DNA from: Burkholderiaceae bacterium
GTDB lineage: Bacteria > Pseudomonadota > Gammaproteobacteria > Burkholderiales > Burkholderiaceae
DNA: 25,099 nucleotides
Assembly: GCA_947372155.1 (NCBI GenBank)
Contig: CANBSM010000006.1
Span: forward strand, 1-25,099
Direction: 5' to 3'
Made by a program: the position numbers and the translations under genes. Positions 7,066-15,578 of this stretch are shown in pieces. Position 1 is the stretch's first letter, and every line of letters starts with the position of its first letter. The notes under the pieces were generated by a model. That model had not been told where the DNA came from. It saw nothing but the letters and a program-made list of their open reading frames with translations, and did not search any database.

Positions 7066-7953
7066 ATGAAGCTTTCGCTTGATAACGCCATTGCACCGAT
7101 ATTTGTCCTCATTTGGAGTACCGGCTTTGTCATCGCGCGATTAGCGATGCCATATGTTGAGCCGGCAACCTTCCTATTTTGGCGTTTTGCAGGGGTTCTA
7201 GCAGCTATGGCAGCACTTAGTCTGGTTTGGAGAATCACCTGGCCCAATTGGTCTCAAATGAAGCACATCGCCGTTGCTGGGGTCTTGCTCCAGTTTGGCT
7301 ACTTACTGGGAGTTTGGTTTGCCGTACGCTTGGGAATGACGGCCGGTTTGGTGGCCATTATTGTTGGCCTACAACCCATCGTTACCGCTTGGTTTGCTGC
7401 CTGGATTTCTGAGAAGGTGAGTTCACGTCAATGGATAGGTCTAGGATTTGGGTTTGCTGGTGTTGCGTTGGTGGTTGCTGAGAAGATTGGCTTTAACCAC
7501 ATTCCTTTCGCTAGTTACGTTTTGGCATTTATTGCGCTCCTCTCCATTACGTTCGGCACGCTGTATCAAAAGAAATTCTGTCCTGTATTTGACCTACGCG
7601 CTGGATCCTCTATTCAGTTTGGGGTGTCAGCAGTACTGTGCTTTTTTTGTATGTATTTCTTTGAATCTGGTGTGATGGTTTGGAATCCATCTGTCATTGG
7701 CGCTTTGCTTTGGGCAATTTTCCCTCTGTCGATTGGGTCGATTAGCTTGCTATTCATGATGATTCGCAAGGGGGCTGCCACCAAAGTTACCAGCTTTCTC
7801 TATTTAGTGCCGCCGACAACCGCTGCCATGGCTTGGCTCTTATTTGATGAGCCATTCACATTACTAATGGCGGTGGGCTTGTGTTTGACGATGACTGGCG
7901 TAGTGCTGGTAAATGCTCGTCAGACCAATACAGTAGCGACGATTGCCGAGTAG
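7066..7953 (+). CDS. EamA/DMT-superfamily transporter, inner membrane
   Basis: This is a drug/metabolite-type carrier of the EamA family. Such proteins export amino acids, metabolites or other small molecules, but the substrate cannot be told from sequence. The 295 residues form about ten hydrophobic segments arranged as two EamA repeats. The first repeat opens with the typical APIFVLIWSTGFVIARLAMP and GVWFAVRLGMTAGLVAIIVGLQPI. The second repeat ends with SFLYLVPPTTAAMAWLLFDEP, another family hallmark, followed by a final helix. The length is normal for the family. The ATG at 7066 has a weak AGTAAG-type ribosome site. It is divergent from the phasin gene. The next plus-strand gene starts 109 bases later and is probably a separate unit. 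Confidence 0.9.
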   Translation: MKLSLDNAIAPIFVLIWSTGFVIARLAMPYVEPATFLFWRFAGVLAAMAALSLVWRITWPNWSQMKHIAVAGVLLQFGYLLGVWFAVRLGMTAGLVAIIVGLQPIVTAWFAAWISEKVSSRQWIGLGFGFAGVALVVAEKIGFNHIPFASYVLAFIALLSITFGTLYQKKFCPVFDLRAGSSIQFGVSAVLCFFCMYFFESGVMVWNPSVIGALLWAIFPLSIGSISLLFMMIRKGAATKVTSFLYLVPPTTAAMAWLLFDEPFTLLMAVGLCLTMTGVVLVNARQTNTVATIAE

Positions 7954-8047
7954 GGCATTTATTTGATGAGATAAATTACCTAGATTGGGGCGAATAAAAC
8001 TGCCTTGTCTTAGGAAATTAATTATCATTCCGTATGTTGAAAGTTTT

Positions 8048-8053
8048 GGAAGG
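8048..8053 (+). promoter_or_regulatory. Ribosome binding site fixing the pbpG start
   Basis: GGAAGG lies 9 bases before the ATG at 8063, which begins a clean signal peptide. The frame is open back to 7985, but no ribosome site or signal-like sequence supports that longer form. Confidence 0.65.
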
Positions 8054-8062
8054 TATTTAGGG

Positions 8063-9067
8063 ATGCGTTTGAATCGATTTTGGCCCTTGGTCATTGCATT
8101 ACTCTTTTCGCTTGGAGTATTGGGTAGCGCACCCGTCCAGGCTTCAACAAAAGAAAAGCAGAAGCAGGCAAAGTCAACAAAAGTGGTGACTAAGTCTCCT
8201 AAAAGAGCCAAAACTGTTCGCGTTACCGTTACCAGATCATCTGCGCCCGTAGTCGCAGGACCTCCCTCATTAGCAACTGCTTTAGGTTTACGTGGTCAGC
8301 GTGATGAGCTCAATCTCAAATCTACTGTTGTCATGGTGGTCAATCAGGATACGAAGGAAGTTTATTACGAGAAGAATCCTTCTGTGAGTTTGCCAATTGC
8401 CTCCATCACTAAGCTCATGACAGCCATGGTGACTCTCGATGCAAGATTGCCGATGGATGAGGTTGTCGTCATTAATGCTGAAGACGCGCATATTTATCGG
8501 CACTCTCGTTTGGCTGAAGGCACTTCACTTACTCGTGAAGATGCGTTGCATTTGGCTTTGATGTCCTCCGAGAATCGCGCTGCATATACCTTGGCCAGAA
8601 ATTACCCTGGTGGCCTACCAGCCTTTGTTATGGCTATGAACCGCAAGGCAAAAGAACTCGGTATGGAGCACTCCCATTTTGAGGATCCTACTGGACTGAC
8701 TAGCGAGAATGTTGCTTCTGCTGAAGATCTCACACGCATGCTAAATGCCGCCTATCAATACAAAACTATTCGTGAATTCTCAACCTGGCCAGATTTAACT
8801 ATGGTGATTGCAAATCGCCCACAGAAGTTCTTGAACACAAATCGTTTGGTGCGCGCTGGAGACATGGATATTGGACTGCAGAAGACGGGCTTCATTAACG
8901 CCGCAGGCAGATGTTTAGTAATGCAGGCGAGAATTAACAACACGCCACTACTATTGGTCTTCTTGGATTCCGTAGGAACACAATCCCGTTTTGCTGATGC
9001 TGTACGGGTGCGTGATTGGTATGAGCGCATGCCATCTGGTGCGCAACCAATCCGTCGCTTGATGTAA
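8063..9067 (+). CDS. pbpG: D-alanyl-D-alanine endopeptidase, PbpG/PBP7-like (peptidase S11)
   Basis: This is a low-molecular-weight penicillin-binding protein that cleaves peptidoglycan cross-links or stem peptides in the periplasm. The 334-residue form starts with a signal peptide (about residues 1-27, ending in PVQA). A Lys/Arg-rich linker follows (about 28-65), then the S11 catalytic domain. All three active-site motifs are present: S114-ITK-117 (SxxK, nucleophile S114), S169-E-N171 (SxN) and K274-TG276. There is no long C-terminal amphipathic anchor domain as in DacA/DacC, which favours the PbpG endopeptidase type over a carboxypeptidase. The basic linker may bind wall or membrane. The start was chosen from the signal peptide and a GGAAGG site. 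The gene runs head-on into the IclR gene with only 8 bases between stops. Confidence 0.9.
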   Translation: MRLNRFWPLVIALLFSLGVLGSAPVQASTKEKQKQAKSTKVVTKSPKRAKTVRVTVTRSSAPVVAGPPSLATALGLRGQRDELNLKSTVVMVVNQDTKEVYYEKNPSVSLPIASITKLMTAMVTLDARLPMDEVVVINAEDAHIYRHSRLAEGTSLTREDALHLALMSSENRAAYTLARNYPGGLPAFVMAMNRKAKELGMEHSHFEDPTGLTSENVASAEDLTRMLNAAYQYKTIREFSTWPDLTMVIANRPQKFLNTNRLVRAGDMDIGLQKTGFINAAGRCLVMQARINNTPLLLVFLDSVGTQSRFADAVRVRDWYERMPSGAQPIRRLM

Positions 9068-9075
9068 CTTCTGAA

Positions 9076-9900
9076 TTAGTTTGCTGAGCCTGGCTCAGTA
9101 GACTTGGGTTTAAAGCCCATGCCTTTGGATATCTGCAGGGCTGTTTCTTGAAGGGCGCGGAGCCAATCAGCCTGAATGCGATCAGTTGGTGCGCTTAGGG
9201 ATAAGCCGGCAACCAATTTTCCAGTGTCATCCAAGATGGCAGCAGCTAAACAGCTAACGCCTAACTCTAATTCTTGATCATCGCGAGCGCTGCCAACTTT
9301 ACGAACATGATTGAGTTCAGTTTCGAGCTTGCCCAGCTCGGTAATGCTATTGCGTGTGTGGCCAGATAAACCAGTGCGTGTGACATAAGCACGAACCTGC
9401 CCAGGATCATCGCTGGCTAAAAAGAGTTTGCCAACAGAGGTGAGATGAAGTGGGGCACGTCCACCAATGGCGCGCACCACCTGCATGCCGGAGCGCTCAC
9501 TGTATGCACGGTCAACATAAACAATTTCATCGCCTTGGCGTACGGACAAATTCACAGTTTCGCCAGTGAGTTTATGCAGTGTGCGCATCGGCATTTGCGC
9601 AGCTTCACGCACAGATAGGCGCGCTTTAACTAAATTACCCAGCTCTAATAGTCTTAAACCAAGACGATAAGTGCCACCATCACCGCGCTCGACCAACCGG
9701 CAAGCAACCATGTCATTCAAAATGCGGTGGGCAGTGGAAGGGTGAAGGCTTGTGGTTTCTGCGAGATTCTTCAGGCTACTCGACTCTTCTTGTTCGGCAA
9801 GTGCATCGAGTAAATTCATCATGCGCTCCACTACCTGGATGGCAGTTTTGCCAACTTCCCCGGTAGATTTAGGAGATTTCACGATTTTGCTGGTATTCAT
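9076..9900 (-). CDS. IclR-family transcriptional regulator
   Basis: The 274-residue product has an N-terminal winged helix-turn-helix (about residues 18-80; LKNLAETTSLHPSTAHRILNDM holds the recognition helix). A C-terminal IclR effector-binding domain (about 95-265) follows, with HLTSVGKLFLA and the conserved LELGVSCLAAAILD region. IclR proteins act as dimers or tetramers controlling catabolic or glyoxylate-type genes. The target here is not evident, because the neighbours pyrD and pbpG are housekeeping genes. It lies last in the long minus-strand run, 83 bases after pyrD, and a candidate promoter/operator in that gap suggests its own transcription. Its stop is 8 bases from the convergent pbpG stop. 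The ATG at 9900 has AAAGG very close upstream. Confidence 0.92.
   Translation of the reverse strand: MNTSKIVKSPKSTGEVGKTAIQVVERMMNLLDALAEQEESSSLKNLAETTSLHPSTAHRILNDMVACRLVERGDGGTYRLGLRLLELGNLVKARLSVREAAQMPMRTLHKLTGETVNLSVRQGDEIVYVDRAYSERSGMQVVRAIGGRAPLHLTSVGKLFLASDDPGQVRAYVTRTGLSGHTRNSITELGKLETELNHVRKVGSARDDQELELGVSCLAAAILDDTGKLVAGLSLSAPTDRIQADWLRALQETALQISKGMGFKPKSTEPGSAN
9084..9098. other. Palindrome at the convergent ends of pbpG and the IclR gene
   Basis: CTGAGCC-T-GGCTCAG is a perfect odd palindrome in the last codons of the IclR gene, 16 bases beyond the pbpG stop. As RNA it gives a 6-bp stem with a 3-base loop on either strand. No U-run follows, so it is at best a weak bidirectional end signal. 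Confidence 0.35.
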
Positions 9901-9916
9901 AGCCTTTATTGTAGCG

Positions 9917-9930
9917 ATTTCAGAAGAAAT
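9917..9930. promoter_or_regulatory. Candidate autoregulatory site upstream of the IclR gene
   Basis: ATTTC-AGAA-GAAAT is a perfect inverted repeat 17 bases upstream of the IclR start. On the minus strand it sits just before TACAAT, a good -10 match. IclR regulators often bind such sites at their own promoters. This is inference from position and symmetry. Confidence 0.3.
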
Positions 9931-9983
9931 TGCATAATATGAAATCCTATTTTATAAGGATAGCCCGGCATATCTGGGTATTT

Positions 9984-11018
9984 CTAGGACTGTCTTAATG
10001 CCTTAGCGCACTCATTTACGAGGTCTGGTCCGCGATAGATCAACCCGCTATAGAGCTGAACTAGGCTGGCGCCGGCCATGATCTTTTCACGGGCATCTGC
10101 ACCCGATAAGATGCCGCCAACACCAATGATGGGTAATTGATTCCCTAGTCTAGCTTTTAAGGCTTTAATCACAATATTCGAAGCATTGCGCACTGGAGCG
10201 CCAGAAAGACCGCCTGCCTCAGTGCCATATTCCATACCTTGCACTGCATCTCTGGAGATCGTTGTATTGGTCGCAATAACCGCGTCCATTCCAAACTCCA
10301 CGAGAAGATCAGCAATCAGATTGATATCGCCGTGATCTAAGTCCGGTGCAATCTTCAGAAAGAGTGGCTTACACACGCCGTAGCGATCACTCAAACGCTT
10401 TCTGGCTTCATCTAGACTGCCCAATAATTCGCGGAGCATCTCTTCGCCTTGTAAGGCGCGTAGATTTTGAGTGTTTGGAGAAGAGATATTAACGGTAATG
10501 TAAGTAGCAATCTCATAGACTGCTTCCATTGCTAGAACGTAGTCACGAGATGCCTCTTCAATCGGAGTGGTAGCATTCTTGCCGATATTCAAACCAAGTA
10601 CACCGCCACTTTGCCAGAATTTGGAGTTACGAACTCTGGCGACACAGGCATCAACACCATCGTTATTAAAGCCCATACGATTGATGATGGCCTGAGCTTC
10701 CGGTAAGCGAAACATGCGGGGTTTGGGGTTGCCCGGCTGGGGACGGGGAGTCACTGTGCCAATTTCCAAGAATCCAAATCCCAATGCAGCCAGTGCATCG
10801 ATATGCTTGCCATCTTTATCTAATCCTGCGGCCAATCCAACTGGATTGGGAAACTCGATGCCACAGAGTTTTTGTGGATCGTTAATCGGTTTGGTAACTA
10901 GACGCTCCAACAAGCCCCAACGCTGAGCGCGATCCATATTGCCCAAGGTGAGGTTATGCGCTTTTTCTGGGTCTATGCAAAAAAGCCAAGGGCGTAGAAG
11001 AGAATATCGATCGATCAT
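9984..11018 (-). CDS. pyrD: Dihydroorotate dehydrogenase (quinone), class 2
   Basis: This FMN enzyme oxidises dihydroorotate to orotate in pyrimidine synthesis and passes electrons to quinone at the inner membrane. The 344-residue length and the N-terminal helical region ([23 protein letters not shown] begins it) mark class 2. The motif [12 protein letters not shown] gives the catalytic S180. [10 protein letters not shown] (about 61-70) and [15 protein letters not shown] (about 87-101) are FMN/substrate elements, and the C-terminal IGVGGI and [11 protein letters not shown] bind the FMN phosphate. The start at 11018 lies 9 bases after the bpt stop without a clear Shine-Dalgarno sequence, suggesting translational coupling. 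It is the distal gene of a pabBC-nudix-aat-bpt-pyrD run. Confidence 0.96.
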   Translation of the reverse strand: MIDRYSLLRPWLFCIDPEKAHNLTLGNMDRAQRWGLLERLVTKPINDPQKLCGIEFPNPVGLAAGLDKDGKHIDALAALGFGFLEIGTVTPRPQPGNPKPRMFRLPEAQAIINRMGFNNDGVDACVARVRNSKFWQSGGVLGLNIGKNATTPIEEASRDYVLAMEAVYEIATYITVNISSPNTQNLRALQGEEMLRELLGSLDEARKRLSDRYGVCKPLFLKIAPDLDHGDINLIADLLVEFGMDAVIATNTTISRDAVQGMEYGTEAGGLSGAPVRNASNIVIKALKARLGNQLPIIGVGGILSGADAREKIMAGASLVQLYSGLIYRGPDLVNECAKALRQS

Positions 11019-11027
11019 GGGTAGATA

Positions 11028-11774
11028 TTATGACTCAGAGAGCGCTTGCCAATGGTCATCGATCAAGCCTTCCATTGGCTGAAATTTAACCTTGTATGAC
11101 ATCTTGTCACTTTCCTGAATGTAGTAGCCCAGATAAAGATAAGGCAATCCTAGTACACGAGCTTGCTCTATCTGCCACAGAATGCTGAAGCTGCCATAAC
11201 TCGCAGAGGGGTTTGAAGTGTCGTAAAAGGTGTAAACCGAGGAGATACCCTGTTCCAAAATATCGATCATGCTCACCATGCGTAATCGACCAGGATGTGA
11301 ATCGTGTGGACCATCTCGAAATTCGACTATGCGTGAGTTCACACGACTTTGTAATAAAAACTGCATGTATTGATCTTGATCATCGCTATCCATATCGCCA
11401 CCTGCGTGTCGCTCAGCTTGGTAACGTTGATAGAGTTGGTAATGCTCTTCTTGATAGCCAAGATTGAGAACGGAGGCTTCTAGATTGGTATGTTTTTTCT
11501 GGGCGCGACGTTGGCTACGAGACGGCTCAAACTGATTTACCAAGATGCGCGTAGCAATGCAAGCTTTGCATTCGTCGCAATATGGTCGATAGGTATACAA
11601 CCCACTGCGTCGAAATCCAGCGTTGAGTAAATCGTTGTAGACATCGGCATGAATAAGATGAGATGGAGTGGCTACTTGTGAGCGGGCTGTCTTATTGGGT
11701 AGGTAGCTGCAAGCATAGGGTGCAGTTGCATAGAACTGCAGCGTGGTTAGGGGGAGTTCTTTAAGCTGAGTCAT
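11028..11774 (-). CDS. bpt: Aspartate/glutamate leucyltransferase Bpt (N-degron pathway)
   Basis: Bpt transfers leucine from Leu-tRNA to proteins with N-terminal Asp or Glu, marking them for ClpS/ClpAP degradation. It is the bacterial relative of eukaryotic arginyltransferase Ate1. The 248 residues match the family length. The N-terminal half carries the Cys motif [13 protein letters not shown] and the preceding [14 protein letters not shown]. The C-terminal GNAT-like half carries YLYLGYYI and [14 protein letters not shown]. Its ATG overlaps the aat stop by four bases (ATGA), a strong sign of coupled translation. The neighbour Aat makes the complementary Leu/Phe transfer to N-terminal Lys/Arg, so the pair covers both secondary N-degron classes. 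Confidence 0.95.
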   Translation of the reverse strand: MTQLKELPLTTLQFYATAPYACSYLPNKTARSQVATPSHLIHADVYNDLLNAGFRRSGLYTYRPYCDECKACIATRILVNQFEPSRSQRRAQKKHTNLEASVLNLGYQEEHYQLYQRYQAERHAGGDMDSDDQDQYMQFLLQSRVNSRIVEFRDGPHDSHPGRLRMVSMIDILEQGISSVYTFYDTSNPSASYGSFSILWQIEQARVLGLPYLYLGYYIQESDKMSYKVKFQPMEGLIDDHWQALSES

Positions 11775-12508
11775 AACCAGTGATGCAAGATTGTTTTGTC
11801 AAAAGTCCAAGATTGCTCAATCTTAGTTTGATTCAAGGAAATTTGCAGTTGCTCCAAAAAGACCTGCCTGGGTATTGGGGCGGCGCCCATGGATAGGAGA
11901 TGGGCTGTTTCTTGCTGACAGTCAATCATCCGGATTTCATTCATTAAGCACCATGCGCTCAGGGCGGCTAAGGCAATTTTGGATGCGTTGTTTTTATGGC
12001 TAAACATGGATTCACCAAACACCATTCTGCCAAAGGATACGCAATATAGACCACCAGTAAGTTGGCCATCCTCCAACACGGCAATGCTATGGGCATTTCC
12101 TTGTTCATGAAGTGCGGTGTAGGCATCAATAATCTCGTGGGTAATCCAAGTGCCATCTTGATCTTTGCGAGCGCTGGTGGCGCACGAGCGTATAACGGCA
12201 CCAAAATCATCATCCACCATTATTTGGGATTGGCTATTTTGACAAAAGGAGCGAATGATTTTCCGTAAGGAGTCGCTACATTTAAATTCCCCAGGCTTCA
12301 ATACCATTCGAGGGTCAGGAGACCACCAGAGAATGGGTTGGTTATCTGAGTACCAAGGAAAGATGCCTTGTTGATAGGCGCGAGCCAATTGCCCTGGATA
12401 GATATGCTCGCTCACCGCAATTAATCCAGGAACATGAGGGTCAGGATCTGGCTCAAATAGTGGATTGGGAAAAGAATCTTGAGGCCCTAACCAAGCAATT
12501 TGACTCAT
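11771..12508 (-). CDS. aat: Leucyl/phenylalanyl-tRNA-protein transferase
   Basis: Aat adds Leu or Phe from charged tRNA to proteins with N-terminal Lys or Arg, creating N-degrons read by ClpS. The 245-residue protein has the family signature region [26 protein letters not shown] (about residues 46-71), the [18 protein letters not shown] motif in the middle, and the [11 protein letters not shown] region toward the C terminus. The length fits Aat. The start ATG at 12508 has AAAGAG a few bases upstream and lies 9 bases after the Nudix stop. Its own stop overlaps the bpt start. Confidence 0.96.
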   Translation of the reverse strand: MSQIAWLGPQDSFPNPLFEPDPDPHVPGLIAVSEHIYPGQLARAYQQGIFPWYSDNQPILWWSPDPRMVLKPGEFKCSDSLRKIIRSFCQNSQSQIMVDDDFGAVIRSCATSARKDQDGTWITHEIIDAYTALHEQGNAHSIAVLEDGQLTGGLYCVSFGRMVFGESMFSHKNNASKIALAALSAWCLMNEIRMIDCQQETAHLLSMGAAPIPRQVFLEQLQISLNQTKIEQSWTFDKTILHHWL

Positions 12509-12517
12509 GCTGACTCT

Positions 12518-13078
12518 TTAGATTCTCTCGGATGGCAAGACGTCGCGACTGCGTACATGAAACTCCTTGCCGGCATCTAAGTTGCCAGCAGCGCGATCAG
12601 CAAAGAACCATTCGAGTGTTTGCTTGATGGTCGGAAAGGCTAGTTCTTCCCAAGGGATTTCATGTTCATAAAATAAAGCCACCTCTAAACTTTCTTCGCC
12701 AGCGGAAAATTCAGGTGTTGTCATGGTGGCCAAGTAAAAAAGATGCACTTGTTCTGCATGCGGTACGTTCAGTAAGGAATAGAGTGGACCGATCTCCACA
12801 ACTACACCTGCTTCTTCAAGAGTCTCGCGTGCCGCACCGTGACTGGTGCTTTCGCCTAACTCCATAAAGCCCGCAGGTAAGGTCCAAAACCCATGGCGGG
12901 GTTCAATCGCTCGACGACATAACAGAACCTGTTCGCCATAGACTGGAATACTGCCCACTACATTACGAGGATTTTGATAATGAATGCTGCCACATGCTTC
13001 GCATACGTGACGTTCACGGGAGTCATCGGCTGGAATCTTGATGGTTAATACAGAGGCGCAGTTAGGGCAATACTTCAT
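12518..13078 (-). CDS. Nudix hydrolase with N-terminal zinc ribbon
   Basis: Nudix enzymes hydrolyse nucleoside diphosphates linked to another moiety. The 186 residues begin with a four-cysteine zinc ribbon (C4, C7, C26, C29). The Nudix domain follows with a complete box from G70 to V92 (G-x5-E76-x7-R84-E85-x2-E88-E89-x-G91). The ribbon-plus-Nudix layout is like that of NADH pyrophosphatase (NudC) and related NAD/FAD or ADP-ribose hydrolases, but the NudC SQPWPFPxS signature is not seen, so the substrate is open. It lies 9 bases after pabBC and 9 bases before aat. The neighbouring folate gene allows a role in pterin triphosphate hydrolysis, but this is only a hypothesis. Confidence 0.92.
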   Translation of the reverse strand: MKYCPNCASVLTIKIPADDSRERHVCEACGSIHYQNPRNVVGSIPVYGEQVLLCRRAIEPRHGFWTLPAGFMELGESTSHGAARETLEEAGVVVEIGPLYSLLNVPHAEQVHLFYLATMTTPEFSAGEESLEVALFYEHEIPWEELAFPTIKQTLEWFFADRAAGNLDAGKEFHVRSRDVLPSERI

Positions 13079-13087
13079 GCTGGCTTT

Positions 13088-14914
13088 CTAAAAGTGGGCT
13101 TTCATGGCGCCACGTAGGGCATTACTAAGAATAATCTCTTCTGCCATTGCAACATCTTTAATAGTCAGGTTCGCTTCACGGGCATTCATGGAGGGGTCAG
13201 CAAGCAATGCCGCACGCATTACTCCGGGCAAAAGACCTGCTGAAACTGGAGGTGTAAGCCATTCATGGCTGCCTTGAGGTTTGATAAAAATGCTAGTCCT
13301 ACCGCCCTCAGTGATAAAGCCTTGCTCATTGATAAATAGTGCGTCAAAACCGCCCAGCTTCACGGCTTGTTGCCATGCTTGATCGTAAAGAGTGCGATTG
13401 CTTATTTTGTGACGTAATAATTCGTCCCCAGAAGACATCGTGACATCACCAGGGAGGATATCTTTAGCCCAAAATATTTTGACTGGCTCATTGATAAGAT
13501 CCATTGCAGTAGTAGCAACCGAAAGCTCACCAGCAGGCGAGAGATCTAGTCTTAATCGATATGACAAATTCTTATCAAGTGATGCACAAGTATTTGTAAT
13601 TAAATTGTGGGCAAGCTCAATCTCAAAAGGAATTCGTAAGCTCAGGGCAGAGGTGTGCATTCGGCTTAGGTGCTCACGTAAGCGCGTCACCTGACCTTTA
13701 GTGATCGCAATAGTTTCAAATAAGCCAGTAGCACTCGGTAGATCCATGAGGAATGCGGCTTTAATGCGGCATTCTTGCCATTCCTGGGCGGCATCAGAAT
13801 CATTGGTAATACCAGCCCCAATTCCCAGAGTGAAATGTGATGCATGAGACTTTTCATTTTGATGAATCTCTACAGTTCGAATGGGGACGCTAAAGGCAAA
13901 ATTGCCATTGGGGTCAAGCCAACCTAAAGCGCCACAATAATATCCACGATCTTCGGGCTCAAGTTCTTGAATAATTTCCATGCTGCGTTTTTTAGGAGCC
14001 CCTGTCACGGAACCACATGGAAATACCGCTTTGAAAATATCAAACAAAGAGGTTTCAGGCTTGATTTGCCCCTCTACAGTAGATGTCATTTGCAATACAT
14101 CGCCATGTCTTGCTACTGCAAATAAATTGGGAACGCTTACCGTTCCCGGTAAAGAAATACGGCTGAGATCATTACGGAGCAAGTCAACAATCATGACATT
14201 CTCTGCTTGATTCTTTGGGTCATCTGAGAGGGCGCTCGCCACCGCAGACAAAGCGCTAGCAGTGCCTTTCATCGGCATTGCTTTTAAAGTATCGCCATCG
14301 CGCGAAATAAATAGCTCTGGTGATTGCGATAACAAAAAGTAATCTTCATGTTCTATATAGGCGCCAAATCTCCCGGGCTGACGATCTCTTAAGCGCTTGT
14401 ATAGGGCCAGCGGCGCGCCATAAGTCTTGCCTTTAATGCGGTAGGTGTGGTTGATCTGATAGGTGTCACCACTACGAATATATTCTTGAATGGCAGCAAT
14501 ATCGCTGGAAAATTTCTGCTCGGTCAAGGATTCTTGAATGGCCATTACCCCAGCCTCTCTTTGAGGAGGGTCGAGCAGCGTTAGTTTTTGGGTAATGCAG
14601 AAATCAACGTCTTGCTTGGAGAGTTTTTTGAAGTCCGCAAAAGACCAAGCCTCGATCAGTGGGTGGATATTGTCTTGGTGACCCAATCGCCCAGGCAGCC
14701 CATGAATGGATCTGCCCAGCTCATAAGCGAAAGCTGAAACGACAAATTCCCCTCTGGCGAGGGCGGTAGCTATGTCAGCAAGACACTTCTGGGTAGCGGC
14801 TAAATCTAGAGCGTTATTACCACTGGGAAGAATGCGCCAGTAGTGAAGCGCATTTTCATAAAGGCGACTGGTAGGTGAGGCCGCTGTGCTTTGCGCGTCA
14901 TCGAGCAAAATCAT
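13088..14914 (-). CDS. pabB: Bifunctional aminodeoxychorismate synthase component I / 4-amino-4-deoxychorismate lyase (PabB-PabC fusion)
   Basis: The N-terminal part (about residues 1-385) is PabB, which with PabA makes 4-amino-4-deoxychorismate. The C-terminal part (about 395-608) is a class IV PLP enzyme, PabC, which releases pyruvate to give p-aminobenzoate for folate. Visible in PabB are the PMKGT motif (214-218, catalytic lysine K216), GSVTGAPKKRSMEIIQELE (from 301) and the GIGAGIT region. In PabC the PLP lysine is probably K503 (RHKISNRTLYD), and TEGGRTSIFI (535-544) is the usual substrate-side motif. The fusion is normal in many proteobacteria. The partner glutaminase PabA is not in the window. 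Spacing is 24 bases from the cyclophilin gene and 9 bases to the Nudix gene. The start at 14914 has only a modest ribosome site. Confidence 0.93.
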   Translation of the reverse strand: MILLDDAQSTAASPTSRLYENALHYWRILPSGNNALDLAATQKCLADIATALARGEFVVSAFAYELGRSIHGLPGRLGHQDNIHPLIEAWSFADFKKLSKQDVDFCITQKLTLLDPPQREAGVMAIQESLTEQKFSSDIAAIQEYIRSGDTYQINHTYRIKGKTYGAPLALYKRLRDRQPGRFGAYIEHEDYFLLSQSPELFISRDGDTLKAMPMKGTASALSAVASALSDDPKNQAENVMIVDLLRNDLSRISLPGTVSVPNLFAVARHGDVLQMTSTVEGQIKPETSLFDIFKAVFPCGSVTGAPKKRSMEIIQELEPEDRGYYCGALGWLDPNGNFAFSVPIRTVEIHQNEKSHASHFTLGIGAGITNDSDAAQEWQECRIKAAFLMDLPSATGLFETIAITKGQVTRLREHLSRMHTSALSLRIPFEIELAHNLITNTCASLDKNLSYRLRLDLSPAGELSVATTAMDLINEPVKIFWAKDILPGDVTMSSGDELLRHKISNRTLYDQAWQQAVKLGGFDALFINEQGFITEGGRTSIFIKPQGSHEWLTPPVSAGLLPGVMRAALLADPSMNAREANLTIKDVAMAEEIILSNALRGAMKAHF

Positions 14915-14938
14915 CGCGGCTTACCTAGTAAGTTCTCT

Positions 14939-15514
14939 TTACTTCAGAATCGTAGCGGATTCGATGGTGACAGTCTTAGTTGGAACATCGGCCATTCTGC
15001 CCATACGCGGAGCAGGTGCAACCATGGTTGGAACTTTGCGAATTGCATCAATAGTTTGTGTCCCAGAAATTACTTTGCCAAAAACGGTATAGCCGTTACC
15101 CATGGCGTTAGGGTAGTCTAGGGCAGCATTGTCTTTTACGTTAATAAAAAACTGTGCAGTTGCAGAGTCGGGATCGGATGTCCGAGCCATTGCAATCGTA
15201 TACACATTGTTCTTAAGTCCGTTCTGCGCTTCAGAGACTACAGGGGCATTAGTTTGTTTCTGGTTTAAGTCTGCAGTAAAGCCGCCACCCTGAATCATGA
15301 AGCCATCAATCACGCGATGAAAGATGGTGCCGTTATAGAAACCGCTTTTAACGTAATTCAAAAAGTTAGCAGTTGTCTTGGGTGCTTTTACATCATCGAG
15401 CTCTACAACAAAATCACCCATGGTGGTTTTGAATTCAACCTTAGGGCCTGCAAATGCTGCTTGACTAGCAAAACAAGAAACAGCAACAACAAGGGCGGCA
15501 AATAGCTTACGCAT
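14939..15514 (-). CDS. Exported cyclophilin-type peptidyl-prolyl cis-trans isomerase
   Basis: The enzyme speeds proline isomerisation during folding, here in the periplasm. The 191-residue protein has a signal peptide (about residues 1-22, ending AAFA before GPKVEFKT). A compact bacterial cyclophilin domain follows with the motifs FHRVIDGFMIQGGGF, MARTSDPDSATAQFFINV and GYTVFGKVISG. This matches E. coli PpiA (periplasmic) in location, while the core is of the short PpiA/PpiB class. The start has a strong AAGGAG five bases upstream. It is preceded by a 64-base gap with a small inverted repeat, so a promoter may lie there, and pabBC follows after 24 bases. Confidence 0.94.
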   Translation of the reverse strand: MRKLFAALVVAVSCFASQAAFAGPKVEFKTTMGDFVVELDDVKAPKTTANFLNYVKSGFYNGTIFHRVIDGFMIQGGGFTADLNQKQTNAPVVSEAQNGLKNNVYTIAMARTSDPDSATAQFFINVKDNAALDYPNAMGNGYTVFGKVISGTQTIDAIRKVPTMVAPAPRMGRMADVPTKTVTIESATILK

Positions 15515-15554
15515 AAGAACTCCTTAAACAAGATAAAAATCGGTTGTGTTGATT

Positions 15555-15568
15555 GTATTGCCCAATAC
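15555..15568. other. Inverted repeat upstream of the cyclophilin gene
   Basis: GTATTG-CC-CAATAC is a perfect inverted repeat in the 64-base gap between the isomerase gene and the cyclophilin gene, 41 bases before the cyclophilin start. It may be an operator or a pause hairpin. No T-run follows. Confidence 0.3.
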
Positions 15569-15578
15569 CACTGGAGGG

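Noticed and set aside
8016..8035. Fur-box-like AT-rich stretch upstream of pbpG
   Set aside because: Only partial match to the 19-base Fur consensus, in AT-rich DNA, and the gene has no known link to iron.
9961..9983. Possible pyrD terminator (CCCAG...CCGGG) in the pyrD-IclR gap
   Set aside because: Only three to four base pairs can form and there is no T-run.
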